The notes under the pieces: generated by a model | What the model was told of the DNA's origin: nothing | Database searches by the model: none | What the model saw: only the letters and a program-made list of their open reading frames with translations | Translations under genes and position numbers: made by a program | Assembly (NCBI GenBank): GCA_022578605.1 | Contig: MU394054.1 | Span: forward strand, 374,945 to 438,944 | Length of the DNA stretch: 64,000 nucleotides | Reading direction: 5' to 3' | Source: Camillea tinctor | Taxonomy: Eukaryota; Ascomycota; Sordariomycetes; Xylariales; Xylariaceae | Part shown: positions 11,880 to 24,700 of the stretch, in pieces | How positions within the stretch are numbered: the first letter of the stretch is position 1 | Layout: each line of letters begins with the position of its first letter

Positions 11880-13645
11880 TTACTGAGTGATACCGGGAGT
11901 ACCGAGAACGGAGTTGTAGTGGTTGAAGAAGCCGTGGGGGTCGTAGCGGGCCTTGAGGGTGCGCAGGCGCTGTAGGCGCCAGGGCTCATAGCCGTACATG
12001 GCCTCGAGGGGCTCGTCGCCGTGGGCGTAGTTCATGTAGACGGACTCGATGTCGTAGCCAGAGTGATCAGGGTGGATGATCTCGTCGCGCCAGTGGGAGC
12101 CCCAGGCGTCGGCGGCCGGCTCGACGCTGCTGTCTGTGTACGTGGTCTGTAGGATCACCAGAACGTTGGCGTAGTCGCGGTTACCGGCGGAGGTCTGCTC
12201 GGCGGGCTGCTCGATCACCGCCTTCTGCCCGAAGATCTCGTAGAAGATCAGAGAGGACGCCGCGAGCGGGTTCTCCCGGACGAAGGTCTCGTACGAAGTC
12301 AGGATCTCGCGCTGCTGGACAAGGTCGAAGTTCCGGGTGTTGGCGGTGTAAACGTTGTAGCTGAGTCCATCGGTACAGGCGTGGTCAATGGAGCCGTTAG
12401 CAGCAATGTGGGGTAGCAGGTTCCAGGGGGTCATGGTGACGTTCAAGTTGTGACGCTCAATAGGGTATTGGGTTGAGTTAGTGGTGTCGGCAAAGCGAGC
12501 TGTGAATGCATCACCTTCCTCGCGAGTACCGGCATAAACAAGGTTAAGAGAGATCTCGGTCTAAACTCAGGGTTAGCAATGATCTAATCGATAGGTATAT
12601 GCTTTGATATACGAGTCTCTTACCTCTCCAGTAGTGCGGGAAGTAGTAATGAAGATGTCGATCGCAAGGCCTGGGTCCTGGTTAGGAATGAGACTGTTGA
12701 CAGTGTCAAGAATGCCCTCTAGAGAATCGGTGGTGAAAGTCATGTCAGCGTTGTAGACCTCGCCGTTGTTCTCAATAGGCCAAGTTTGGAAGGTAAAGTC
12801 GATGACGATTCCGAAGTTGTGGCCAGCTCCACGCATAGCCCAGAAAAGGTCAGGGTTCTCAGTAGCAGACGCGGTGACGATAGTTCCGTCCCACAAAGCC
12901 ACGCGGAGACTGACGATGACGTCGACAATTAGTCCGTACTTCCCCTGGAGGCGGCCGTGGCCGCCGCCCAGACTAGCACCACCAACACCGACACATGCAC
13001 AAGAGCCAAGAGCTATATGTACAAAGGTTAGTTTTACTTGCAGTTCAATGGTATGGACATTTAGAAGCGACAAGGGGGAATATTAATGAAAATACTAACG
13101 CAGTTCTCTTCCAGCATTGTAGGCCGCGTCGTAGACAGCACCAAATCGAGCTCCACCGCCGACGGTGATGGTCTCGTCGTCATTTACGGTGACGCTATCG
13201 AATTGTTGCATGTTGATCAGGACTGCATTCTGAACAGTACCCAGAGTTAAGGTGTTCCCGTGGCCACCACCCTGTGCCAGGTACGAGATGTTGTGACTGG
13301 ACATGTATTTCAGCTGTTTCATGTTAGTTTCTTACTAGTTTACCCTCGGAAGGATAATTAAGCTGAACATACACCAGTGATAATATCCTGTTCCTCAGCC
13401 GGGACAAATGCAACGCTGTACGTTGGTGCACTCCATGTAGACCAACGAATGGTCTCGTTTGTCCATTCAGGGGAATCGGGGGTGATAATGGAAGCGTCGG
13501 GAGAGATCGTGAAGTTCAATGAAGGAGTGCTTTGCCTCTTCAGAAATTGGACGAGGGCATCACCGCTGGTGAACTCTATAGTAGGGGCAGCCGCAGCTGT
13601 GCTGGCGAGGAACGCCAGCGCGTTCACGAAAGTCTTAGATATCAT
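11880..13645 (-). CDS. Secreted FAD-linked oxidase, berberine-bridge type
   Basis: Four exons: 13645-13373, 13313-13100, 13012-12624 and 12560-11880, with introns of 59, 87 and 63 bp. All junctions are in frame, giving 518 residues. A signal peptide is clear (ALAFLASTAAAAP). The FAD-binding PCMH domain contains QGGGHG with His109, the usual site of covalent FAD attachment. LGSCACVGVGG has Cys167/Cys169 where bicovalent members carry the second link. WAMRGAGHNFGIV follows. The C-terminal BBE motif YDPHGFFNHYNSV sits about 20 residues from the end. Such enzymes perform two-electron oxidations (alcohol oxidation, ring closure, phenol coupling) using O2. In fungal polyketide and alkaloid clusters they are common tailoring enzymes. 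It is the leftmost likely cluster member, about 2.8 kb from the divergent aldo-keto reductase. Confidence 0.9.
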
Positions 13646-14737
13646 TATGGCCGATTAAGCAGGACAAGCGAGAGAACTCTTGCTGTTGATCAACGAAGGA
13701 ATCAAGTGTTGGATGAATGATTTGATACTTCCAACCAGGAATTCTTTGACGATATCTCACGGTTTATATTCAAATCGAGATGTCCAATTCCTCCTCACCA
13801 TCCTATGTATAAACCCATACCATCTCTGCCCAGTGTGCCAATCCCGTTTACTATCGCATTGCGCCGCAATCCTCTTCCACCTTCATCGTCCGTGGTATCT
13901 TTTGTCTATTTTGCGGGTCAGAATGACAATAGCTTTGAGGGGTCCGGACTGTGCATGACACAGCTATTTGCAACTTAGAATAGACACCAGCACCACTATA
14001 CCACAGTACCGATTAGGTTAAGCTGAATAATGAGGCTGAGGCTGAGAAGTTTAAACGATACAGGCCCCTGCCTATTGGGATTCCCGAGGACCCCTGCTAC
14101 CCGGGGATCCTATTTTTGTTCGGTCTTCGACGTTAGCGTCCCACTTTAGCCTATCAGGAACACTCTACACGAGAAGTGAATGCATCGCCTTTCTCCATTT
14201 CTGGTATACAATGAATAGTAGTAAAAAACCTATTAGGCAGGTTTCACTTAGTAAACTACTCAAATTTCCTGATCAATGATCACCGAAATTAGACAAAATA
14301 GTAGGTCCGCCCGAGTGCATGTTTCTCTTCTCTTTCGCTTTCCATATATCCCGGCAGTCCGGGAATCTCCTAAGAGAGGTGAAGCTCACTTTACGAAAGG
14401 GTGTCCCTGCTGATGTCACATTACAGCACAGGCCTGCATGATGATAAGATCAGTTCGTTGTCGTATCTTGGTAGGAAGCTATAGACCGACCTCTCACACC
14501 TAAGCTAAGAGACTATCTTATGAGACGCCGTAGACTAAAGAGGAAAACCAAGAAAAGCCTGGCCGCATATGGTAATCGGTCACTTCATGTTCTGCCTTGG
14601 TAAACGGGGTTCGTAGCTCTGTAGTGCTGAACTGATGATGGGTATTACAAGAACACACGTTCTAGACTCAGCTCTTCGTTCACGCCGAGCAAGGTGATCA
14701 CGCCTAGCTGTCTCGGCATTCTCGTGGCATCCATCAC

Positions 14738-14748
14738 TCGCAAAGCGA
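14738..14748. promoter_or_regulatory. AflR-like binding site, full consensus match
   Basis: TCGCAAAGCGA fits the published AflR consensus TCGSWNNSCGR at every position. It lies in the shared upstream region of the FAD oxidase and aldo-keto reductase genes. About eight chance matches are expected in 64 kb on both strands at even base composition, so this is suggestive only. Confidence 0.4.
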
Positions 14749-14893
14749 ATTTAGTTCGATTCCAGGCACCAAGATCAACGCCATGCAAGCCCAGGCACGT
14801 GGGTTACAGGGCTGAAATTGATGATCCGAAAATCATGCCAACCCGCTATGCTCAAGACTAGAATGTGGATCCGTTTGATTTGCAGACTTGTAG

Positions 14894-14894
<1 letters not shown>

Positions 14895-14924
<30 letters not shown>

Positions 14925-14947
14925 TAGGTACATACATACACACACAT
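14895..14947. repeat. (CA)n / (CATA)n microsatellite
   Basis: A CA run followed after a short break (AGGTA) by CATACATACACACACA. It lies in non-coding DNA. Confidence 0.95.
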
Positions 14948-16452
14948 CCGGATGGCCGGATTTCGCTTCGCCCGAATCAGTAGGGTTGGACTTTGAAATA
15001 TCCTGAACATTCTGCTGTCGATGACAGAGCCTTGGCATGTAAGGAACGTTTGGAAGCGGGCGCATGCTTGAGTGTGGTGTCTATCACATGACCAGGAATT
15101 GAGTTCCTTGGCGTTTCTTGACCAATCAAATGTGATCCACATCTCCCATTTCAGCAATTGAAAAAGCAGCTAGCGCTCCTAGCGGCCGATTAAAGTTCCC
15201 GCCGGGTCCTACATACTTAACTAGCTACCAGTATTCCCCCGCAATCTACAAAGCAGAGGTTAAGTCAAAGTAGATCTCGACTTTACTTAGGTTTAGGTGG
15301 AAATGGATCCTTTATTGACCCAGTTCCTAATAATAGACGATTACCGAGAAGTTTTACTAGACATAGGTAGGTGGGACATCTCTGCAATTTGGGAGTGGGC
15401 GTGGTGATGACAGACACTGATCCACCCCTTGCCTATAGCTTCGGGTTTGTTGTTCTTTGTCACTCTTTAGGGCGGCTGCTTAGTACATGTAAGAACTCAA
15501 TAAGATAGAGGGTGCTAAGTCATTCATAGCTGTCACATATGAGGAAGAATCAGATTAGACATGTTTCTAGGACATTCATTTTATTAAGTCGTATTTCTAT
15601 TTTATATTTTTTTCTTTTTCTTTTTTTCCACTTGGGAGTTGAGGGTTTGCTTCTCAAATATTGGAATTGGTGGAACGTGAGTGAGGGGGAGGGGGAGGGG
15701 GGAATGCAAGGAAGCCCCAAGTTTTTTTTTCTTCATGATAGCCACTGCATCATACCTTGCACCGGATCGAGTTGAGGAAATAGGAATTAACATTCTGCGC
15801 GAGTTGTAGCGTAAAACAGTAGCGTAAAACAACATAGTAGCATTGAGTAGAAGCTGGGCTTGCAGGTTAGGCGTCATAATGCTATCAACTACACTGTATT
15901 GTGGGGACACATCTCACTGGCTGAAGAGTTGGCTGCAAACGCCGTACACTTGCATGGGGTTTGTGCAACTGGACTTTAGGCCTACCGGATTTTAGCTGGC
16001 CGAAGTCGCGCCACTCGGATTTGGCCCCCTCGCTTTCTCTTCGAGCCTAAGACCGTTGCTTCCTCCCTAGCCTATCACCTCCCGCCTTTGAAACCCGATA
16101 GGATGTGGTGATACCTGAAAGAACCTTACGTAACTTGTCCTACCACGTTAATTCCATGATTGGGCCTTCGCCCGAAAGTGCGCAGAGGTTTAAAGGGCAG
16201 AGGTAGTGGCCCGATGGCCAAGAGAAGGTCTTGCTGGGGAAACCAATTCCTTTGTCTATATTTTTACCTACTTGATCTTATCTACCTATCTAGCCCATCT
16301 TACCCACCCCTACCCTATTTGCTTACTTACTTGGCTCTACTCATCCCAAGCAAGAAAGAAAAAAACATAGCACTATTCAACCACTTTAGAAAATTATACA
16401 TTACCAATTTTAAATCTATTCACTATCTATGATACATCGTATACCACAAATC

Positions 16453-17583
16453 ATGGCATCCACTACCAGAACTGTCTTCAAGCCCAAGGCCGCTACAGGC
16501 TTCGGTCTCATGGGTATGACATGGTGCGATCCTCAATACCATACCCCAGATGCCCAAGCCTTCGAGGCCATGAAGACTGCAATTGCCCATGGGGCCACCT
16601 TCTGGTCCAGTGCCGACTATTACGGTAAGCCTGAGCCCTCGCTTGGCCTTCAACTCATCCGCCGCTACTTCAAGGCCTACCCCGAGGATGCAAGCAAAGT
16701 CACTCTTTTCATTAAGGGATGTGTCGACTTCAAGACCATGAATCCCAAGGTCTCGCGCGAGGAGGTGTTGGCCAGCGCTGAGGCAGTCATCAAGCATCTT
16801 GATGGTGCTAAGAAGATCGACATCTTTGGCCCAGCCCGTAGGAACCCCGAGGTGCCGCTTGAGGAGACACTCGGCGCCCTGAAGGAGTTGGTGGACGCCG
16901 GGAAGATTGGGGCTGTCGGCCTAAGCGAGGTCGGTGCGGAGTCGATCGAGAAGGCCAACTCCATCTATCCGTTGAGCCTCGTGGAAGTCGAGTTCTCCCT
17001 GTTCACCACTGATCTGTTGCACAATGGCGTTGCGGATACGGCGAGGCGCCTCGGAATCCCTATCGTCGCATACTCTCCCCAAGGCCGTGGCTTCTTGACG
17101 GACAGTATCAAGAGCCTAGATGATATCCCCGAGGGAGACATCCGTCGGCGATTTGAGCGTTTCTCACCTGAGGTAAGAGCAACTTGGTTCATCTGCCGGC
17201 CATCTTATCAGCTAACCCTTATTTTTTCTCTTCATTAGAACTTCCCTAAGAACCTTGAGCTGGTAGAGAAGGTAAAGGCCGTCGCCTCTAAAAAGGGGGT
17301 TAAGCCAGGACAGCTCGCGCTAGCCTGGATCCGTGCGAACGGCCGCCCCAAAAAGCTCACCCCGGAACAGAAGGCGGCTGGTGTCGTCCTTTCTGAAGAC
17401 GATCAGAAAGAACTCACTTTCATCCCCATACCGGGTAGTACCAAGCCGAAGAACGTCACAGAAAACAGCACGGTTGTCGAAATTACCGAAGAGGAAAAGG
17501 CCGAATTGGATGATATCCTTAAAACAATCCCGGTCCACGGTGGCAGATACAACAAGCATCTCGAGTGGATGTGTTGGCAGTAG
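16453..17583 (+). CDS. Aldo-keto reductase, pyridoxal-reductase-like (AKR8 type)
   Basis: Two exons, 16453-17172 and 17239-17583, with a 66-bp intron (GTAAGA...TTAG), encode 354 residues. I chose the ATG in AATCATGGCATCC (16453); an in-frame ATG 24 bases earlier is possible. The TIM-barrel family features are GLMGMTW at the N-terminus, the catalytic Asp and Tyr in SSADYYGKPE, Lys in LFIKGCVD, IDIFGPARRNPEVP in place of the usual His-containing strand, GLSEVGAES, and IPGSTKPKNV for NADPH phosphate binding. The missing His is normal for Plr1-like AKRs. These enzymes reduce aldehydes and ketones with NADPH in the cytosol. An aldehyde released by the PKS reductase domain would be a plausible substrate, but this is inference from position. 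A role in vitamin B6 metabolism is the alternative. Confidence 0.88.
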
Positions 17584-18694
17584 TTGACCGAGGGTTTCGT
17601 GGGTTCCATCATATTCAGCCATTATTGTATGTGTAGACATAATCGCGACGTAGCTAGAATTGGGACAGTCTAGAAGTTACAGCAATGTAAAAATGACAAT
17701 ATAATCACACGGTGGACGAGATTATATCCTATTAGTGGAACTATAGATGTATAAGGGGTTTGACCTGTCATGAATTTAATATAGTCTATAATACTATATA
17801 GAATAAGCTATTGAATGAGGTAACATGGTTATAATTCATTGTCTACATGAAGTTTTTAATGAAGTAATAAAAATACTCTATGGTATGCAGTAAGCCCATT
17901 GTGTATGGAATATGGTATTGGAGATAGAGACCTATTTATTACTTGCCCAACCTAGGTATCTTATTCGTGAATGATACAACCAGCTGCAGCCATACGGGAT
18001 TCACCTAGGTTAATCCATTGCTACCTGCATTTCGGAATATTGATTGATCAAGTCGATATGATCAATACCAGACAACAGCAAATCGGCATGCATGTATTCC
18101 GTACGGGGATCAAGGGGATTACCCGGCCGGCACATAGTTACATAACCAAAGAACTTTATAGAATAGCATCTAGATAGACGCAATTACCTTTAGTCCAATC
18201 ACGTTTCGAGTTCTTTGTTCATTGCTGACGTATGTGTAGCCGCCCGAGCCAGAAACTCGATCTATCTGATCTAAAGGGAGGGGAATTTCTTGGTATGTCG
18301 GCTCCTACTGTCCGTCAGCTTACTCCCGTGTAGCTGTGTAACTTTGGGGTCCAAGGGATACAGGGGGAGATAAGTGATTATGTCCGACCATAACGAATTC
18401 TCGCGGCTCGCGCCCAATGCACCCACTGGCCCCGAATATCATGTCCGGCGTCTAGCTGTTGCGTAACTTCGCAAACAAACAAATCTCTACTCCGCACCGA
18501 AAGCCTTCTGTCATTTTCTCCACTAATGAGGACATTTACTGAGGTTATTTAAGCTCTTAAGATCTTTGAACCGGTAGCGTTTTCTACTTCTTCTTCACCA
18601 CACACGACCACAACATCAACACCATACCAAGATCGACGCACAGCAACGGTACTAGCAACTTAACCCCTGAATCTCGACCAAAAAAATCATCAAC
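17584..18694. other. Intergenic region, no gene seen
   Basis: 3' flank of the aldo-keto reductase gene and promoter of the reductase gene that follows. The first 400 bases are very AT-rich. The 100 bases before the ATG at 18695 have the pyrimidine and CAAC content typical of a fungal 5' leader. Confidence 0.5.
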
Positions 18695-19802
18695 ATGTCT
18701 ATCCAGCAATACAGAACGGAGAAGCAGGGTGGCCCTTTCACACTTGTACAGGCCCCCAAGCCTAAGCCTGGCAAGGGGGAGATTTCGATCCGGCCTAAGG
18801 CTGTGGCGCTAAACGGAATTGACTGGAAGAATCTGATGTTCGACGCCACCATCCGCTTCGAGGGGTCTTGGCCCGCCGTGCTTGGCATCGATGGTGCCGG
18901 ATACGTCGAGGAAATCGGCGAGGATGTCACGGATTTCCAGGTTGGCGACGCGGTCATGAGCTACGCCCATGGTACCGCAGGTAATGGTGCATTCCAGGAC
19001 GTCTACGTTGTCAAGCAGTACGAGGCGGCTAAGGTGCCCATTGTGAAGTCCGATGACCCCAATAAACCCGGCGTACAAATGCCCTTTAAAGACGCTGCCT
19101 CGCTCCCGTGAGTATAGAATCATTTTGAAGATACCATTGTCTCACTACTATATATTGACCTGTTTCCGCAGTATTGTCTACATCACTGCTCTCGCGTCTA
19201 TCCTTATCGGCCTCGGCGTGACCATTCCCGGTCTTAGCAAGGACAATTCTGGTAACAAGCTGGAGTCTATTCTCATCCTCGGTGGTAGCTCCGGTGTCGG
19301 TTCTTCCGCCATCCAGCTCCTCCGCCTCGCTCTCCCGGACATCACCATCATCGCCACCAGTAGCAAGGATCACCATGAGCACCTGAAGTCTCTAGGTGCC
19401 AACGTGGTTCTCGAGCGGGCTGCCCAGAACGACGCCGCTGCTCTGAAGGCCGCGAGCCCCGGTGGAGCTGGTGTGGATGCCATCTTCGATGCCGTGGGTG
19501 CGGGCCCCAACTCGCCGGCCGTGTACGAGGCACTCAAAGCCAGTGGCCCTAAGATCTATACGTTCGTGAGGACGGGACCGAATACCGATGCTCCTGAGGG
19601 ACTCAAATCGACTCTCATCGACGGCCCGGTGGTACTGGCAAAGGAAAGAGAGGCTATGAAGTTCCTACACGACCAAGTAGTGAAGGGGACATTCAAGCTG
19701 CCCCTCAAGGTTGAGGAGATAGGCCACGGGTACCAGGCGATCGAGGCGGGTCTCAAGCGATTCCCGACTGTCAGCGGTACCAAGCTCGTCGTCAGCTTAT
19801 AA
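18695..19802 (+). CDS. Medium-chain reductase, zinc-independent (ToxD/LovC-like enoyl reductase)
   Basis: Two exons, 18695-19107 and 19172-19802, flank a 64-bp intron (GTGAGT...GCAG) and encode 347 residues. The N-terminal GroES-like domain has PKPGKGEISIRPKAVALNGIDWK and LGIDGAGYVEEIG. The catalytic-zinc cysteines of alcohol dehydrogenases are absent. The nucleotide-binding domain has ILGGSSGVGSSAIQL, the NADPH motif of quinone-reductase-like MDRs. The C-terminus GTKLVVSL is typical. Related proteins are trans-acting enoyl reductases (LovC) or stand-alone reductases in fungal clusters (ToxD). The PKS nearby is non-reducing and should not need a trans enoyl reductase during chain growth, so a post-PKS reduction is more likely if the gene belongs to the cluster. 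Confidence 0.85.
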
Positions 19803-21773
19803 GCAGAGGATGATGAAAGCGAAAGTGCTATTGGCTGGGGCGCACTGAGGAGTCGATGCGACAAGACTGTCAGAACAGTGAAACAAAAAGTTAATGATCG
19901 AACGAATGAAAGGAACGAAATGACTTCATCTACATTAGTTCCGTAGATCAACTAGATATCTTACATAGCGCTACTTTAGGCATCTAAAAAAATGAAATAA
20001 AAATAAATTAAAAATAAAACAAAAACTAGAAATGAAAATTCATGCAGAGAGAAGAAAAGTGAAAGACTATTCGCCCAGCCAGATTTATGAATTAAAAAGA
20101 ATCGTATCACATGTAAATAAGCTTACATACTGCATATACGTGATGCTGCCAAGATGCACAATGCTGATCTGGGGGGCTAAGCTTTTTGCTGTGTACGGAG
20201 TGCTTTATGCACCTATGTACTTACTATGTAGTACTTACTAAGTAGTCTGTGGGCGTATGCTATAAACTAATCGAATCGGGAGGATTGTAGAGGATAATCC
20301 CCGATTACGTACACGCTAACTAGCACCTAACCTAGGCAATTAGGCTCCGGGTCTTGGGGGGTCTTTTGCAAGGGTTCCAAGAAATGCCGAGCGGAGGATT
20401 GTTTAAGTCGATTCCATGTGTGTGAGTGGGTTTTAATGATGTAAGACCGGAATCCTACCGACAAGTAGTCCTGTGGCAGTTGTGGTAATTGACGTAGCCA
20501 GGCAGCCAGGTAGCCTAGATGTAGACCTACAGTTCTTACAGGGCTATGTATGATGCTGAAATTCAGGGGCTTCGAGCCTACCCCTTTTTAGAATCGAAAG
20601 TTATGGATAAAGGACTCGGAATATCTTAGCATCCTATATGGACATTTATTGATACTGACACATAGACGTGGCTACAACGCCAAGTACATGACCAAAATAA
20701 TATATCCACATAAAATATTGCACCAAAACACATCATCCCTATACGGTTGATTTGCAAAGAGAGAGAGAGAAAGAAGAACATAAAGAAAGACAGACAGATA
20801 TTTAATAGCTAGATAGTGAACTGGAGATAGAGGAGACCCCCTACCAACAGTTGTATGAGGCTGTGAGGGACTAGGGACTGATGTCCCTAGTCTACGACAC
20901 CCAACCATCATACTGTTTATTTGAAATAGAGATATAAAAGATTCGAAAAGCAAAGGAATGTATTGATCTAAGCTGTATAGTAACGCCGACATGCCATGAT
21001 GTGAAAGAGAGAAAGAAACTATCGCAAACTTGTAATGCATCGTGAACTATTATACACAATTGTGGTCCCTAGTTCCCCTAGTCCCCACATCAATAGGGTT
21101 GTGACGGACTAAAGACTATCTACAACCCACGATACCTAATAATGTCCATACTAGTCGTGAAAAGAGGGATGAGTAAATATAAATCATTAAATTGATGTAC
21201 TAATATTTGTATACCGTAACCATCTCCAAAAAGCCGTTTAAAGCTAACACCTTATATAGCTGAGTACTTGTGTGACTAGTAGTTTTGTTAATAATATGAA
21301 TAAAAGTCGATTAAAAAAAGTACTTGAAAAAGTCAATTCACTTTTGATCAATAAATGGAGAACCGGTTAAAGAATAATCCAGACTGTATTTATGATATTT
21401 GTAGCTAAGTAGGTGTAGAGAGAGAGAGAGAGAGAGAGATCAAGTCGTGAGTTTCGATGTAAGTTGAACAGCCATTTGGAGTAGGAAAATCGTAATGAAG
21501 AGAAAACAAAAAAGACAACGAAATCAGAACAAAACCAACCCAAACCTATACCCAACCCAAACTAAAAAAAAAAACTTAATAAACAAATGCCATCCATATA
21601 TGAAACCATAATATCTATCCCAGTCAATTTATGCCATCCATATCTTATTCTTCTTCGTCATCCCTTTTTGGTTGCTAATCAAACACAACAAGAAGAAAAC
21701 AGAACTTGTTACCGACCCAGTATAAGTGCTACTACAAGTATACAACAGACAAAAAAGAGCAAGGGGTATTTCC
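19803..21773. other. Intergenic region, no gene seen
   Basis: Convergent region between the reductase gene (plus) and the PKS gene (minus); it holds both 3' ends and is very AT-rich. A (GA)n run lies at 21417-21439 and short GA/GAAA runs near 20757-20785. Confidence 0.5.
21417..21439. repeat. (GA)n microsatellite
   Basis: About eleven GA units, 0.3 kb downstream of the PKS stop codon. Confidence 0.95.
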
Positions 21774-24700
21774 TTAGTTGAGGAAGCCAATCTCCTTCCA
21801 GACGTAGATGTACTTGCGGACGACCTCCTCGCTGACCGGACCCACGGCCGCTAGGGTCGGGGAGTGCTCGAGGGTGTGCTCGTTGCCGAGGAGGAGCCCG
21901 CCGCACGACATGCGAGGGTAGTTGCTGTCGAGGAAGTCGGCGAGCATGATGGCGGGGTTGTTGCGCTGGGGGGCGGCGCGCACGCGCTGGGTCCATTCCT
22001 CGAGGGGCACGAGGTTGGGGATCTTGAGCGCGTCGGCGAGCACCTTGTTCATCTCGCGCCAGGGCTGGCCGACGGGGTTCTCGATGTGGTAGAAGTGGTA
22101 GTGCGGCAGCTTGGGGTCGCGCAGCACCAGGTCCCCCAGCGTGCCCGCGATGTCGTTCACCGGCGTCCAGTACACCGTGCCGCCCACGTCCGGCAGCGCG
22201 TTCAGCGTCTGCGACGACTTGATCATGAACCCGAAGTGCTCCATCGGGTTCCAGTACCCGCTCACCTTCGACCCCGCGATCTGCCCCAGCCGCACCGTCA
22301 TCGCCCGGAAGTGCGCCGGGTGCTGGTGCAGCGTCGCGTCTAGCATCCGCTCGCACCCCCACTTGGCCTCTGCGTACCCGTTCGGCAGCAGCGCGTTGAT
22401 CGTCACCCGGTCCTCCGGCACCACTACCTTGGACTCGGCCCGCCCGTAGTGGCCCACCACGCTGATCGAGGACACCATCTGGAATCCGAAGCGGAACCCC
22501 GCCGGCCGGCGCGCCACCACGGCGCCCGCGAAGTCGATCAGGTTGCGCATGGTGCCGAACTGCGGCTCGAAGCCGGATAGCGGCCGCTTGACGCTCATGG
22601 GCCACGCGTTGTGCACGAGGTGCGTGACCGAGCCTGTGAGCGAGTCGTACTCGGCCTGCGAGAGCCCAAGTAGCGGCTTGGACGTGTCGGCCTGGTACAC
22701 CTGCAGCTTGGAGAGCAAGTGCTCGGGGAAGTGGACTCCCTTGTCCTTCATCGCCTTCTTCTGGCGGGCGTGCGGCTCCGACTTGTTCTCCCGGTTGAGG
22801 CAGACCACCGTCTTCACGTCCGGCAGGTGGGCCAGCTTGAATACTAGGTGACCTCCTAGACTACCGGTTGCGCCCGTCACGAGGACTACCTTCTCGTTGC
22901 TGGTGATGGCTGTCGCCTGGGGCGCAGGGGTAGGTACCACGTATCCTGCGGTGTATTTCTCCACTAGCACGTCAACAGCCTTCTTACGAGAAGCTAGCTC
23001 GGCTTTCTCGCTCTCGGAGAGGACTGGTTCGGCAGGGTTGAGGGTGGCGATGTGTCCTATCTTTGGTAGCTCAGGGGTGCTGGTCGTAGCGACCGGCTTA
23101 GTCTCGACAGGCTCTGGAGCCGAAGTGCCGACAAGCATTACCTTCAGGTCGGCCACGGTGGGGCATTCAAGGAAGAGGGATTCGTGCTGGATGTCCAGCT
23201 CGAGTTCATCGCGGAACCGACTCACAATGACGAGACCCAGAAGAGAGTCCACACCGGAGTCGGCGAAGTTGGTATCATCAGTAAGGTCCTCCATCGCGAC
23301 ACCGCTTTCCTCGGAGATGATTGCAAGAGCGCGCTTGAAATCAACCTTTCCTAGAGCAGGGGGCTCATCTTCGTCGACAACGGAAGAGGTCGTGCTGCCA
23401 GCAACCGGTGGGCTGTCAATGGCGCTTGATCTGGGGGTAGAAGATCCGACAGAGCTGACTGCACCAGAACCCCCCAAGAAGGTCTTCAGGTCTCCAACGG
23501 TAGGGTACTCGTAGAAGAGCGCGTTGAAGTCGAGATCCATCTCAAGCTCCTCCTTGAAGCGGGCTGAGATGGTCAGACCCAAGAGAGAGTCAATACCGAC
23601 ATCACCGAAGACAGTGCCGTCAGTCAAGTCATCCACAGCGATACCACTCTCGTCTGCGATAATAGCCATAGCGCGCTCAATCTGGGGCGAAGGTGCAGGA
23701 GCCGATGACACGACCTTGGCGGGTGTCTTAGCAGCCTTAGCGAGAGACTGAGATAGTTGAGGGGCAGGGACTGCCGCCTCCTTCTTTGGAGCAGCGGCCT
23801 GCTTGGGGGCCGGGGCCGCGGCGGCGGCGGGAGCAAGCTTAGCGCCGCCCTCCCGGGCCAAGATGATTCTCAATAGTCGGCGAGGGATACCTTGCATCTG
23901 TAGATAAAATTGTTAGTAACAATAGCTTAATAGTACATCATGAGAGATAAGTAAATCAGTACATACCGCGAACTCTCTGAAGCAGGCAACGACCTTGTCA
24001 CCGTGCAAGATCATCACGTCGCCGTGCCACAGGCGATCCTTGCCCTCAACCATGCGCGAGTAGGTAGTGTACTCCTTCTTGAAGTCCATGGGCTCGAACA
24101 TCTGGAACGAGCCCCAGCCATGGTTGACGTAGACGTCGCGGTCGAGGTCGTTGTTGTCGTTGCAGTTCATGGCAAAGCCAGAGGACCAGGTCAGGGCATC
24201 GAGGAGACCCGGGTGGGTGTGGAAGTCTCCATCCTTGTGGAAGCTATCGAAGCTGAGACGGCTCGATGCCTCGAGCGTCTTGCTGTCCAGAATGATCTCG
24301 TCTACAGCGCGGAAGTCCTCGTGGAAGCGAGCTAGAGGGCGGATGGCCCGGTAGACCATGGCGCGGTTGAAGCGGGAGGTGGCTCCCGTGACTATTCCAT
24401 CCCGGAGTGCCTGCATCCTCTGCTTGATTCCTGCGAACTCGCTCTGGAGCTTCTTCTGGAGGCTGTTGTCCGTGAAGCGGACGACGCAGTGAGAGTGCTC
24501 CTGGGGCTTCTGCTGAGCATCGAAGGTGATGAACTTGACCTTGACGGAGTTAGAGGCCCAGTCAGCTTCAGCATGGGCTTGCAGGCGCTGCTCTGCAGAG
24601 TCAGGCCGGAGGACAAGCGCCTTCAAGATGGTCAGGTCCGAGACATCAGCGATACTGCCCGCCTTGCTGGGGTTGTAACGCTCAAGAAGGTATTTGCTAA

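Larger units (their letters stand above)
13646..16452. other. Long divergent intergenic region
   Basis: 2.8 kb between the FAD oxidase (minus) and the aldo-keto reductase (plus), with no gene recognised. It carries a (CA)n/(CATA)n microsatellite near 14895-14947, an AflR-like site at 14738-14748, a purine-rich GGGGGA run near 15685 and pyrimidine tracts near 15610. Confidence 0.6.

Noticed and set aside
16429..16452. Upstream in-frame ATG of the aldo-keto reductase
   Set aside because: The family N-terminus begins near the second ATG, which also has the better context; the first was not chosen.
21709..22605. 298-codon open frame in another minus frame of the PKS reductase region
   Set aside because: Shadow frame of GC-rich coding sequence; Arg/Ala-rich with no fold signature.
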